Origin: Pseudolysinimonas sp051954455
GTDB taxonomy: Bacteria > Actinomycetota > Actinomycetes > Actinomycetales > Microbacteriaceae
Assembly: GCF_051954455.1 (NCBI RefSeq)
Contig: NZ_JBQCHS010000006.1
Coordinates: 71,830-135,829 of the forward strand
DNA: 64,000 bases
Direction of reading: 5' to 3'
Positions 24,042 to 32,782 of the stretch are shown in pieces; position 1 is the first letter of the stretch, and each line of letters opens with the position of its first letter. A program made the translations under genes and the position numbers. Under the pieces are notes generated by a model. The model did no database searches, was not told the origin of the DNA, and saw only the letters and a list, made by a program, of their open reading frames with translations.

Positions 24042-24694
24042 TGGCCGAGCGCTCCGACGGTCTGGCACCGGTCACCTACCTGCCCGGCGTGCAGCCGCCG
24101 TCGGAGCGCCCGACCCTGTCGAGCGGGGCGTCGAGCCAGGACCGCGCGGCCGCGGTCCCGGCCCGACTCGCCCTCGGCGACGAGCCGGATGCGGAGATCG
24201 CGGCGACGGTCGATACGACCCGGGCCCACAACGTCTCGCTGCACGCGCTGACCCGCCGCGGGATGTCACGGCGCGAGATCGAGCGGACGCTGCGGTCGCG
24301 CGATCTCGACGAGGAGACGATCACGGCCGAGGTCGAGCGGCTCGAGGCGTCGGGCCTCATCGACGACATGGCGCTCGCGCAGAACCTCGTCGGCGTGCTG
24401 CAGGAGCGCAAGGGCTACGGCCGGCAGGCCGTCGCGGCCGAGTTGACCCGACGTCTGCTCTCCCCGGCCGCCATCGAATACGCGCTCGAGCTCATCGACA
24501 CGAGCGACGAGCTCGCCCGCGCCCGCGAGATCGCGATCAAGCGGGCCGGCCAGCTGAGCTCCTACGACCACGCCACCGCGGTCCGACGCCTCAGCGGCTT
24601 CCTCATGCGACGCGGCTACAGCGGCAGCACGCTGCGCGCCGCCGTGGAGGCCGCGTTACCGTCGGGAGCGGCGTCGCGCGTCACCTTCCGCTGA
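24041..24694 (+). CDS. recX: Regulatory protein RecX
   Basis: A 217-residue RecX, which inhibits RecA filament growth. The first ~65 residues are a variable low-complexity extension; three-helix RecX repeats follow (SLHALTRRGMSRREIERTLRSRDLDEETITAEVERL, DDMALAQNLVGVLQERKGYGRQAVAAEL, then SSYDHATAVRRLSGFLMRRGYSG). The ATG overlaps the recA stop, so translation is coupled and the RecA/RecX ratio is set partly at this junction. Confidence 0.9.
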   Translation: MAERSDGLAPVTYLPGVQPPSERPTLSSGASSQDRAAAVPARLALGDEPDAEIAATVDTTRAHNVSLHALTRRGMSRREIERTLRSRDLDEETITAEVERLEASGLIDDMALAQNLVGVLQERKGYGRQAVAAELTRRLLSPAAIEYALELIDTSDELARAREIAIKRAGQLSSYDHATAVRRLSGFLMRRGYSGSTLRAAVEAALPSGAASRVTFR

Positions 24695-24732
24695 GATCTC
24701 GTGCCGCCGCACGAACGTAGACTTTCGGCACC

Positions 24733-26241
24733 ATGACCGACGTCACCGCACGCCCGCGCACCTACGAGGTGCGCACCTTCGGCTGTCAGATGAACGTGCA
24801 CGACTCGGAGCGGCTCTCGGGTTCGCTCGAGGCGGCGGGCTACGTGCGGGCGGACGCGGGATCCGACGCCGACATCGTCGTCATCAACACCTGCGCCGTG
24901 CGCGAGAACGCCGACAACAAGCTCTACGGCACCCTCGGCCACCTCGCGGCGTCCAAGCGCCTCAACGCCGACATGCAGATCGCGGTCGGCGGCTGCCTCG
25001 CTCAGAAGGACAAGGGCGTCATCGTCCAGAAGGCGCCGTGGGTCGACGTCGTCTTCGGAACCCACAACATGGGATCCCTGCCCACGCTCCTCGAGCGGGC
25101 TCGCCATAATGAGGAGGCGCAGGTCGAGATCCTCGAGGCGCTCGAGGTGTTCCCGTCGACCCTCCCCACCCGGCGGGAGTCGGCCGCGAGCGGCTGGGTG
25201 TCGATCTCCGTCGGGTGCAACAACACCTGCACCTTCTGCATCGTCCCGTCACTGCGCGGCAAGGAGCGCGACCGCCGCCCGGGCGACATCCTCAGCGAGA
25301 TCCGGATGCTCGTCGACGATGGCGCCATCGAGGTCACGCTGCTCGGGCAGAACGTGAACTCGTACGGCGTCGAGTTCGGCGACCGGCTGGCGTTCGGCAA
25401 GCTGCTGCGGGCGACGGGCGAGATCGAGGGGCTGGAGCGCGTGCGCTTCACCAGCCCGCACCCGGCGGCGTTCACCGACGACGTCGTCGACGCGATGGCC
25501 GAGACCCCGAACGTCATGCCGCAGCTCCACATGCCGCTGCAGTCCGGCTCCGACCGCATCCTCAAGGCCATGCGCCGCTCGTACCGATCCGAGCGCTTCC
25601 TCGGCATCCTCGACCGGGTCCGTGATCGGATCCCGCACGCCGCGATCTCGACCGACATCATCGTCGGCTTCCCCGGCGAGACGGAGGAGGACTTCGCCGA
25701 GACCCTGCGGGTCGTCGAGCAGGCGCGCTTCGCCTCCGCCTTCACCTTCCAGTACTCGATCCGTCCGGGCACCCCGGCGGCCACCATGGACGCGCAGGTG
25801 CCCAAGGAGGTCGTGCAGGAGCGCTACGACCGGCTCATCGAGCTGCAGGAGCGGATCTCCGGCGAGGAGTCGCAGAAGCTCGTCGGCACGTCGATCGAGG
25901 TGCTCGTCGCGCCCGGCGAGGGGCGGCGCGACAGCGAGACCGCCCGCATCTCCGGGCGTGCGGAGGACAACCGTCTCGTCCACGTCGACCTCCCGGCCGG
26001 GGCCGAGGCACCGCGTCCCGGCGACGTCGTGAGCGCCGTCGTGACGCGGGCGACTCCGCACTTCCTCATCGCCGGACCGGCCGGCGCGATCCTGCCGGTG
26101 CGGCGCACCCGTGCGGGCGACGCGTGGGACCGCGCGCAGGCGATGGCGCTCGATCCGCACGCCGACTCCGACCACGGCCACGGCGGCGCCGCCGGCGGCC
26201 CCGTCTCCATCGGGCTGCCGACCCTGCGGGTCGGCGCCTAG
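24733..26241 (+). CDS. miaB: tRNA-2-methylthio-N6-dimethylallyladenosine synthase
   Basis: A 502-residue radical-SAM methylthiotransferase acting on A37 of tRNAs that read U-initial codons. The UPF0004 domain has three cluster Cys (FGCQMN, INTCAVRENAD, GGCLAQ); the radical-SAM motif is GCNNTCTFCIVP; a TRAM domain forms the C terminus, with an extra His-rich tail (DPHADSDHGHGG). ATG 24733 follows TAGACT by nine bases. It lies directly before miaA, which makes its substrate. Confidence 0.95.
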   Translation: MTDVTARPRTYEVRTFGCQMNVHDSERLSGSLEAAGYVRADAGSDADIVVINTCAVRENADNKLYGTLGHLAASKRLNADMQIAVGGCLAQKDKGVIVQKAPWVDVVFGTHNMGSLPTLLERARHNEEAQVEILEALEVFPSTLPTRRESAASGWVSISVGCNNTCTFCIVPSLRGKERDRRPGDILSEIRMLVDDGAIEVTLLGQNVNSYGVEFGDRLAFGKLLRATGEIEGLERVRFTSPHPAAFTDDVVDAMAETPNVMPQLHMPLQSGSDRILKAMRRSYRSERFLGILDRVRDRIPHAAISTDIIVGFPGETEEDFAETLRVVEQARFASAFTFQYSIRPGTPAATMDAQVPKEVVQERYDRLIELQERISGEESQKLVGTSIEVLVAPGEGRRDSETARISGRAEDNRLVHVDLPAGAEAPRPGDVVSAVVTRATPHFLIAGPAGAILPVRRTRAGDAWDRAQAMALDPHADSDHGHGGAAGGPVSIGLPTLRVGA

Positions 26242-26245
26242 CCGC

Positions 26246-27181
26246 GTGGCGACCGCCGCGCCGATGATCGCCGTCGTCGGTGCTACCGGCACCGGCAAGT
26301 CGGCGCTCTCGCTGGACCTCGCGGAGCGCCTGGCCGCCGAGGGGACCCCGGCGGAGATCGTCAACGCCGATGCGATGCAGCTCTACCGCGGCATGGACAT
26401 CGGCACCGCGAAGCTGCGCCCTGAGGAGCGCCGCGGCATCCCGCACCACCTGCTCGACGTGCTCGCCCCGAGCGAGGAGGCGAGTGTCGCCGCGTACCAG
26501 ACGGCCGCCCGCGACACCATCGACGCCATCGCGGGCCGGGGCGCGATCCCGATCCTCGTCGGCGGCAGCGGGCTCTACGTGTCGAGCGTCGTCTACGACT
26601 TCCGGTTCCCGGGCACCGATGCCGGGATCCGGGCCCGCCTGGAGGCGGAGCTAGCGGAGCGTGGTCCCGGCGCCCTGCACGCCCGACTCTCGGGGCTCGA
26701 CCCGGCCGCGGCGAGCGGGATCGGCCCGCACAACGGTCGCCGGCTCGTCCGCGCCCTCGAGGTCATCGAGATCACGGGGGAGCCGTTCGGCGCCGGGCTG
26801 CCGGAGGAGGGTGCGACGTGGCGCCCGACCGTCACGATCGGGCTGCGCAGCGAGAGGTCGGTGCTGGTCGAGCGGCTCGAGCGGCGCGCCGCCGGCATGT
26901 GGCGCGACGGCCTCCTGGACGAGGTCGCCGCGCTCCGCCCGGCGGGACTCGGCGTCACCGCCTCGCGCGCCATGGGGTACGCCCTGGCGCTCGCCCAGCT
27001 CGACGGTCTGCTCGACGTGGCGGCCGCGATCGAGCAGACCGCCGCCCTCACGCGGCGGTACGCCCGCCGCCAGGTCGGGTGGTTCCGCCGGTACGCCGGC
27101 ACCGCCTGGATCGACGCGGACGACGCCCACCGCGTCGACCGCGCCCTCGCGGCGATGCACGGCCGCGCCCCGATAGCCTGA
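26246..27181 (+). CDS. miaA: tRNA dimethylallyltransferase
   Basis: A 311-residue enzyme adding the isopentenyl group to A37 of tRNA, the step before MiaB. P-loop GATGTGKSA, the substrate motif NADAMQLYRGMDIGTAK (Ala where most homologues have Ser in DSMQ), GGSGLYVSSVVYDF and the C-terminal RYARRQVGWFRR are visible. GTG 26246 is chosen: it lies 4 bp after the miaB stop and puts the P-loop at the usual distance; the frame is open into miaB but that region is miaB sequence. Confidence 0.93.
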   Translation: MATAAPMIAVVGATGTGKSALSLDLAERLAAEGTPAEIVNADAMQLYRGMDIGTAKLRPEERRGIPHHLLDVLAPSEEASVAAYQTAARDTIDAIAGRGAIPILVGGSGLYVSSVVYDFRFPGTDAGIRARLEAELAERGPGALHARLSGLDPAAASGIGPHNGRRLVRALEVIEITGEPFGAGLPEEGATWRPTVTIGLRSERSVLVERLERRAAGMWRDGLLDEVAALRPAGLGVTASRAMGYALALAQLDGLLDVAAAIEQTAALTRRYARRQVGWFRRYAGTAWIDADDAHRVDRALAAMHGRAPIA

Positions 27182-27186
27182 GGCGC

Positions 27187-28053
27187 ATGACCTCGCTGCC
27201 GTTCACGAAGGGCCACGGGACGGGCAACGACTTCGTCCTCTTCGCGGATCCCGAGGGGCGGATCGAGCTCGGCGAGGAGCGCATCGCCGCGATCGCCGAC
27301 CGGCATTTCGGCGTCGGCGGCGACGGCGTGATCCGCGCCGTCCGTTCCGCGAATCTGCCGGAGGGCGACGACGCCCTCGCGGACGACCCTGCGGCCGAGT
27401 GGTTCATGGACTACCGCAACGCCGACGGCAGCGCCGCCGAGATGTGCGGCAACGGCATCCGCGTCTACGTCCGGTACCTCCTCGACCAGGGCCTCCTCCG
27501 ACTCGAGGTCGGCGAGACCGTGAAGATCGGCACCCGCGGCGGTGTGCACCCGGTCACCCGGCACGCCGGCGGCTTCACGGTGGACCTCGGACCGTTCGTC
27601 GTCCTCGACGACGCCGAGGTCACCGTCTCGGCTCGCGACCTCGCGGTGGCGCGGCCCGGGCTCCCGGTCGGCGTCGGCAACCCGCACGTCGTCGTGGTGC
27701 TCGACGACGCCGCCGAGCTGGACGAGCTCGACCTCAACGAGGCTCCCGTCGTGCACCCGAGGCCGCCGGACGGCGCCAACGTCGAGTTCGTGGTGCCCGG
27801 CGACCCGCTCATCGAGAACGGCGTGGGCCGCATCCGGATGCGGGTGCACGAGCGCGGGGTCGGCGAGACGCTCTCCTGCGGCACCGGCGTGGCGGCGTCG
27901 GCGATCGCGTTCCATCACTACGCGGGCGACCAGGCGCCGGACCGCTGGACCGTCGAGGTCCCGGGCGGCGAGCTCGAGGTGCTCATCGAGGACGGCCGGG
28001 TGTTGCTGACCGGGCCCGCCGAGCTCGTCTTCGACGGCGATTACGAGCTCTAG
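27187..28053 (+). CDS. dapF: Diaminopimelate epimerase
   Basis: A 288-residue enzyme converting LL- to meso-diaminopimelate for lysine and peptidoglycan. Both catalytic cysteines are present: Cys87 in EMCGNGIRV and Cys231 in LSCGTGVAA, with the substrate motif GHGTGNDFV at the N terminus. ATG 27187 is 6 bp after miaA and 7 nt after TAGCCT, so a leaderless internal promoter is likely. Its TAG stop overlaps, head to head, the stop of the convergent gene at 28050. Confidence 0.95.
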   Translation: MTSLPFTKGHGTGNDFVLFADPEGRIELGEERIAAIADRHFGVGGDGVIRAVRSANLPEGDDALADDPAAEWFMDYRNADGSAAEMCGNGIRVYVRYLLDQGLLRLEVGETVKIGTRGGVHPVTRHAGGFTVDLGPFVVLDDAEVTVSARDLAVARPGLPVGVGNPHVVVVLDDAAELDELDLNEAPVVHPRPPDGANVEFVVPGDPLIENGVGRIRMRVHERGVGETLSCGTGVAASAIAFHHYAGDQAPDRWTVEVPGGELEVLIEDGRVLLTGPAELVFDGDYEL

Positions 28054-28967
28054 AGGCCGCGCACCAGCCCCCGGACGAACAGATCGTCCTGGAGCCGCCC
28101 CAGGACGCGCCGACCGAGCACGCTCATGCCGGGGTTGGTCTCCGCGTAGTACCAGACCAGCCCCATCGCCTGCTGGAACGCCCACGCGGCGCCGCGCGCC
28201 CACTCCAGGTCGTCGGCTCCCACGGCGGCCCGGAACCGCTCGCGCGCGGGTTCCTCGAAGAGCGTCCACGGCACGATGAGGTCGAGCGCCGGGTCCGCCG
28301 GACCGTAGCCGCCCCCGTCGAGGACGCCCGCGAGCCGTCCCTGGTCGTCGAGCAGCAGGTTGCCGGGATGCAGGTCGCCGTGCGTCATGACGTCCGGCCC
28401 GCGACGCGGGAGTGCGCGCAGGGCCGCCCACAGTCGGCGGAGCCGGGGCGCGTCGAGCAGGTCCTCGCTCTCGGCGAAGCAGGTCGCGATCCAGTCGTCG
28501 TGGTCCGTCAGCACCCCGCCGCGCCCCGATCCCGCGAAGACGCGGCCGTCGGCGGGAGCCCGCCGGAGTTCGACGACCAGCATCGCCAGATCGTCGGCCA
28601 GTTCCGTCGATCCGGCGGATCCGTCCGGGGTCGCCACGGTGCCCGGCAGCCAGGTCTGCACCGACCAGGGGAGCGGGTAGCCGGCACCGGGTGCACCGAC
28701 CGCCACCGGCCGGGGCGCCGGGAACGGTGACACGGCGGCAAAGGCCTCGAGCGCCCGCGCCTCCGCGCGCAGGTGCTCCGCGACGTCGGCGACCGCGTCC
28801 GCGCGCAACGGGAGCCGCGCCGTGAGGTCGTCGCCGATGCGGAAGATCGCGTTGACGGTCGCCGTGCCCGCGACGCGACGCACCGGCAGATCCGCCCACG
28901 CGGGGAACTGCGTGGCGACCAGTCGCCGCACCAGCTCGACGTCGACCGCGAGCTCGTGCTCGTGCAT
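28050..28967 (-). CDS. APH-family phosphotransferase
   Basis: A 305-residue kinase-like protein of the aminoglycoside phosphotransferase/homoserine kinase fold. Catalytic loop THGDLHPGNLLLDD is intact; the metal-binding segment is GVLDGGGYGPADPALDL, where the usual DFG reads DGG. Such proteins phosphorylate small alcohols, sugars or antibiotics; the substrate is unknown and the name does not prove resistance. Start ATG 28967 (a GTG codon just before it is also possible). It lies 18 bp after the methyltransferase gene on the same strand. Confidence 0.82.
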   Translation of the reverse strand: MHEHELAVDVELVRRLVATQFPAWADLPVRRVAGTATVNAIFRIGDDLTARLPLRADAVADVAEHLRAEARALEAFAAVSPFPAPRPVAVGAPGAGYPLPWSVQTWLPGTVATPDGSAGSTELADDLAMLVVELRRAPADGRVFAGSGRGGVLTDHDDWIATCFAESEDLLDAPRLRRLWAALRALPRRGPDVMTHGDLHPGNLLLDDQGRLAGVLDGGGYGPADPALDLIVPWTLFEEPARERFRAAVGADDLEWARGAAWAFQQAMGLVWYYAETNPGMSVLGRRVLGRLQDDLFVRGLVRGL

Positions 28968-28985
28968 CACGGGCGCGCCGACCGC

Positions 28986-29633
28986 TCAGCCGGCGACGAC
29001 GTCGATCGCCTCGGTGGAGCCGCTCCGCCGACGGCAGCGAAGCACGCGGTAGCCCTTGCTCGTCGCGGCGCGGAGGAACGCGAAGTCGGACGGGAACTCG
29101 GCCTGCAGCCAGCGGTGGAGGGAGTCCGAGCCGAGGTTCCGCTGGACGACGAGCCAACCGTCGGTGCCCGGCTCGAGACGCGGCAGCCAGTGCTGCAGCA
29201 TCGCGTGCAGTTCGTTCTTGCCGACGCGGATCGGGGGGTTCGACCAGATGGTCATGAACCGGACGCGGTCGGGAACATCCTGCGGCAGCACGGCGTTGAC
29301 GTTGGTGAGTCCGAGGGCCGCGGCGTTGCGGCGCACGAGATCGAGGGCGCGCTCGTTGACGTCGACCGCCCACACCTGCGCGTGCGGCGACTCGAGGGCG
29401 AGGCTGAGGGAGACGGGGCCCCATCCGCAGCCGAGGTCGAGCAGGTCGCCCCCGGGCGGCGGGGCGGGCACGTGAGAGAGCAGCACCTGGGTGCCGACAT
29501 CGACCCGGTCCGGGCTGAACACGCCGTTGCCGGTGGTGACCTCGACGTCCCGCCCGGCGAGCCGGACGGCGATCTGGCGGTATCCCGGATCACCCCCCGG
29601 CGCGGAAGTGAAGTAATGCTCCGCGGGGGCCAT
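28986..29633 (-). CDS. RsmC/RlmG-like rRNA guanine-N2 methyltransferase
   Basis: A 215-residue class I SAM methyltransferase. Motif I is LLDLGCGWGPVSLSLA; the catalytic tetrapeptide is NPPI in WSNPPIRVGK, as in the MTS-domain enzymes RsmC and RlmG that make m2G in rRNA; the final part GYRVLRCRRRSG is typical. It is a single MTS domain, about half the size of E. coli RsmC. On the minus strand TAGGTT lies 7 nt before the ATG (leaderless). The exact rRNA target is inferred. Confidence 0.82.
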   Translation of the reverse strand: MAPAEHYFTSAPGGDPGYRQIAVRLAGRDVEVTTGNGVFSPDRVDVGTQVLLSHVPAPPPGGDLLDLGCGWGPVSLSLALESPHAQVWAVDVNERALDLVRRNAAALGLTNVNAVLPQDVPDRVRFMTIWSNPPIRVGKNELHAMLQHWLPRLEPGTDGWLVVQRNLGSDSLHRWLQAEFPSDFAFLRAATSKGYRVLRCRRRSGSTEAIDVVAG

Positions 29634-29671
29634 GCCACCGAACCTATCGAGAAACTAGGCTGAACGACCAT
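29634..29671. promoter_or_regulatory. Divergent promoters, methyltransferase and hflX
   Basis: A 38-bp gap. Minus strand TAGGTT (map 29641-29646) ends 7 nt before the methyltransferase ATG; plus strand TAGGCT (29656-29661) ends 10 nt before the hflX ATG. Neither gene has a clear Shine-Dalgarno. Confidence 0.5.
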
Positions 29672-31162
29672 ATGACCGATGACGACCGCATCCTCGACCG
29701 CGTGCTCGCGACCGACGGGACCCGTGCCGCCGTGCGCCGTTTCGACGGTCGCGCCGCGGCGCTGCAGGACGACGACCTCGCCGGGCTGACACCCGACACC
29801 GACGGCGAGCAGTTCGATCGCGAGGAGCGGGCGGCCCTCCGTCGCGTCGCCGGGCTCAGCACCGAGCTCGAGGACGTCACCGAGGTCGAGTACCGCCAGC
29901 TGCGTCTCGAGAACGTCGTGCTGATCGGCGTCTACTCGGGCGGCTCCCTGGAGGAGGCGGAGAACTCCCTGCGGGAGCTGGCCGCGCTCGCCGAGACCGC
30001 GGGCGCCGTCGTGCTCGACGGGCTGCTGCAGAGGCGGCCGCACCCCGATCCGTCGACCTACCTCGGTCGCGGCAAGGTCGAGGAGCTCGCGGGCATCGTC
30101 GCCGCGCTCGGCGCCGACACCGTCGTCGCCGACACCGAGCTCGCGCCGAGCCAGCGCCGCGCCCTCGAGGACGCGGTCAAGGTCAAGGTCATCGACCGCA
30201 CGGCCGTGATCCTCGACATCTTCAGCCAGCACGCGAAGAGCCGCGAGGGCAAGGCGCAGGTCGAGCTCGCGCAGCTCGAGTACCTGCTGCCGCGTCTGCG
30301 CGGCTGGGGCGAGTCGATGTCGCGCCAGGCGGGCGGTCAGGCGGCGGGCGGCCAGGGCATGGGATCGCGTGGCCCGGGTGAGACGAAGATCGAGCTCGAC
30401 CGGCGTCGCATCCACTCCCGGATGGCGAAGCTGCGCCGGCAGATCAAGGGCTTCGCGCCCGCCCGCGAGGCGAAGCGCGCCAATCGCGACCGGTACGAGG
30501 TGCCGGCCGTGGCGATCGCCGGATACACCAACGCCGGCAAGTCGAGCCTGCTGAACCGGCTGACCCGGGCGGGTGTCCTCGTCGAGAACGCTCTGTTCGC
30601 GACGCTGGACCCGACCGTGCGCCGGGCACGCACACCGGATGGCCGCGAGTTCACGATCGCGGACACGGTGGGCTTCGTCCGCAACCTCCCGCACCAGCTG
30701 GTGGAGGCGTTCCGCTCGACCCTCGAGGAGGTGGCCGAGGCCGACGTCGTCCTGCACGTCGTCGACGGCGCGCACCCCGACCCCGCGGCGCAGCTCGCGA
30801 CGGTGCGCGACGTCATCGGCGAGGTGGGCGCACGCGACCTGCCCGAGATCGTGGTCTTCAACAAGGCCGACCTGATCGACCCCGACACCCGGATCGTGCT
30901 CCGCGGCCTCGAGCCGGAGGCGCTCTTCGTGAGCGCGCGCACCGGCGAGGGCATCGAGGAGCTCACCCGCCGGATGGCCGACCTGCTCCCGCAGCCGGAC
31001 GTCGCGCTCGATGTCGTCGTCCCGTACGACCGCGGCGATCTGGTCGCCCTCGCGCACCGCACCACGCGGGTGCTCGAGACGGGCTACGACGAGGGCGGGA
31101 CGCGGCTGCACCTCCTCGCCACGCGACGCGCGGCGGACGAGCTTCTGCACGCCCTCCGCTGA
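29672..31162 (+). CDS. hflX: Ribosome-associated GTPase HflX
   Basis: A 496-residue GTPase that splits or rescues stalled ribosomes. The N-terminal nucleotide-binding-like domain (RLENVVLIGVYSGGS... HPDPSTYLGRGKVEEL) and a helical linker with the Gly-rich loop GGQAAGGQGMGSRGPGETK precede the G domain: G1 GYTNAGKSS, G3 DTVGF, G4 NKAD. A C-terminal extension is present. Convergent with the flavin reductase gene, 10 bp away. Confidence 0.96.
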   Translation: MTDDDRILDRVLATDGTRAAVRRFDGRAAALQDDDLAGLTPDTDGEQFDREERAALRRVAGLSTELEDVTEVEYRQLRLENVVLIGVYSGGSLEEAENSLRELAALAETAGAVVLDGLLQRRPHPDPSTYLGRGKVEELAGIVAALGADTVVADTELAPSQRRALEDAVKVKVIDRTAVILDIFSQHAKSREGKAQVELAQLEYLLPRLRGWGESMSRQAGGQAAGGQGMGSRGPGETKIELDRRRIHSRMAKLRRQIKGFAPAREAKRANRDRYEVPAVAIAGYTNAGKSSLLNRLTRAGVLVENALFATLDPTVRRARTPDGREFTIADTVGFVRNLPHQLVEAFRSTLEEVAEADVVLHVVDGAHPDPAAQLATVRDVIGEVGARDLPEIVVFNKADLIDPDTRIVLRGLEPEALFVSARTGEGIEELTRRMADLLPQPDVALDVVVPYDRGDLVALAHRTTRVLETGYDEGGTRLHLLATRRAADELLHALR

Positions 31163-31172
31163 GCCGACGCGG

Positions 31173-31736
31173 TCAGGCCTGCAGGCGCGAGCCCGTCCCG
31201 AGGCCGTGCCAGGTTCGATCGTGATAGACGAGCGGCTCGGTCGACCCGCTGTCGGTGTACACCGCCTCGAGCGCATGCATCGCGATGACGGTCGACTCGC
31301 CCGCGGCCATCCGATTGACGACCCGGGCCCGGATCCACACCGGAACGCCCGGGAAGTGCGGCTCGCCGGTCGGCAGACGCCGCCAGATCGATGTGTCGGC
31401 GAACCGGTCGATCCCGCTCGTGGAGCACAGGCGGGCGATCTCCACTTGATCTCGCCCCAGCAGGTGCACGACGAGGGTGTTGACCCGACGGATCGTCGGC
31501 GCGCTCGAGGAGCGATTCGAGATGGAGAACACCATGAGCGGGGGCTCAGCGCTCACCGAGAACAGGGATGACGCGGTGATCCCCACGGGTCCGTCGCCTG
31601 CGTCGGCGGTCACCACGGCGACGCCGGCCGCGTGGTGGCGGAAGGCGCGCTTGAACTCGGTCGGGCTCAATCCGGCATCCAGCTGTCGGTCGCGCTGCTC
31701 GTCCGCGACCTGCGCCACGGAGTGCGGCATGCTCAT
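31173..31736 (-). CDS. Flavin reductase-like FMN-binding protein
   Basis: A 187-residue protein of the flavin reductase (split-barrel) family: FKRAFRHHAAGVAVVTADAGDGPVGITASSLFSVSAEPPLMVFSISNRSSS is the flavin site, later STVIAMHALEAVY. Such proteins supply reduced flavin to partner oxygenases. The ATG lies in ATGA at the stop of the upstream methionine-synthase gene, so it is translationally coupled as the last gene of the mesX-mesD unit. I infer it supports the oxygen-dependent MesD/MesX reaction. Confidence 0.85.
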   Translation of the reverse strand: MSMPHSVAQVADEQRDRQLDAGLSPTEFKRAFRHHAAGVAVVTADAGDGPVGITASSLFSVSAEPPLMVFSISNRSSSAPTIRRVNTLVVHLLGRDQVEIARLCSTSGIDRFADTSIWRRLPTGEPHFPGVPVWIRARVVNRMAAGESTVIAMHALEAVYTDSGSTEPLVYHDRTWHGLGTGSRLQA

Positions 31737-32782
31737 GCCAGCTCCCGGCGGACGAGCTCGGCGCCGGCGCTGAGCGCACCGAGCTTGCCGCGCGCCACCT
31801 CGCGGGTCAGCGGCGCCATGCCGCAGTTCGTGCTCGGGATGAGCTTGTCCGCGTCGACGAAGGCCAGAGCCTTCCGGAGGGTCTCGGCGACCTCGTCGGG
31901 AGACTCGATGGTCTCGCTCGCCACATCGATGGCGCCGAGCATGACCTTCTTGCCGCGGATGAGCTCGATGAGGTCCATGGGGACGTGCGAGTGCTGGCAC
32001 TCCAGCGAGACGATGTCGATCGAGGACTGCTGGATCAGGGGGAAGATCGCCTCGTACTGCCGCCACTCCTGCCCGAGCGTCGCCTTCCAGTCGGTGTTGG
32101 CCTTGATCCCGTAGCCGTAGCAGACGTGCACGGCGGTCTCGATCTCCAGCCCCTCTGCGGCGCGCTCCAACGCCGCCACGCCCCAGTCCTTCACCTCGCC
32201 GAAGAACACGTTGAACGAGGGCTCGTCGAACTGGACGATGTCGACCCCGGCGGCCTGGAGCTCCCGCGCCTCCTCGTTGAGGATCGCCGCGAACTCCCAC
32301 GCCAGCTTCTCCCGGCTGCCGTAGTAGCGGTCGGAGAGCGTGTCGATCATCGTCATCGGTCCCGGGAGGGCCCACTTGAGGGGGCGGTCGGTCTGCGCGC
32401 GGAGGAAGGCGGCGTCCTCGACGAACACCGGCTTCTCGCGGCGGACCGGGCCGGTCACGGTGGGCACGCTGGCGTCGTACCGGTTGCGGATGCGGACCGT
32501 CTCGCGTGCGGCGAAATCGACCCCGCTGAGGTGCTCGATGAACGTCGTGACGAAGTGCTGGCGGGTCTGCTCCCCGTCGCTCACGATGTCGATGCCGGCG
32601 CGATCCTGTTCCTCGATGGTGATGCGCAGGGCGTCCTGCTTGCCCTCGCGCAGGGCGTCGCCCTCGAGCCGCCAGGCGGGCCACAGCGTCTCCGGCTCCG
32701 CGAGCCAGGACGGCTTCGGCAGGCTGCCGGCGGTCGACGTCGGCAGTAGTCCCGGCGCGGGGCGCGCTGCTCCGCCGGTCAT
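31733..32782 (-). CDS. mesD: MetE-core folate-independent methionine synthase (MesD type)
   Basis: A 349-residue protein equal to the C-terminal catalytic barrel of MetE, without the N-terminal folate half. Zinc ligands are all visible: His219 and Cys221 (VHVCYGYG), Glu261 (SLECQHSH) and Cys320 (TNCGMAP). Its neighbour is DUF1852, the gene context that defines MesD, a core methionine synthase that does not use methyltetrahydrofolate and needs MesX and oxygen. The methyl donor is unsettled. ATG 32782 lies within ATGA at the end of the upstream gene. Confidence 0.88.
   Translation of the reverse strand: MTGGAARPAPGLLPTSTAGSLPKPSWLAEPETLWPAWRLEGDALREGKQDALRITIEEQDRAGIDIVSDGEQTRQHFVTTFIEHLSGVDFAARETVRIRNRYDASVPTVTGPVRREKPVFVEDAAFLRAQTDRPLKWALPGPMTMIDTLSDRYYGSREKLAWEFAAILNEEARELQAAGVDIVQFDEPSFNVFFGEVKDWGVAALERAAEGLEIETAVHVCYGYGIKANTDWKATLGQEWRQYEAIFPLIQQSSIDIVSLECQHSHVPMDLIELIRGKKVMLGAIDVASETIESPDEVAETLRKALAFVDADKLIPSTNCGMAPLTREVARGKLGALSAGAELVRRELA

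Noticed and set aside
28050..28967. Aminoglycoside resistance gene
   Set aside because: The APH fold is shared by many metabolic kinases, the DFG motif is altered and no mobile context is present.
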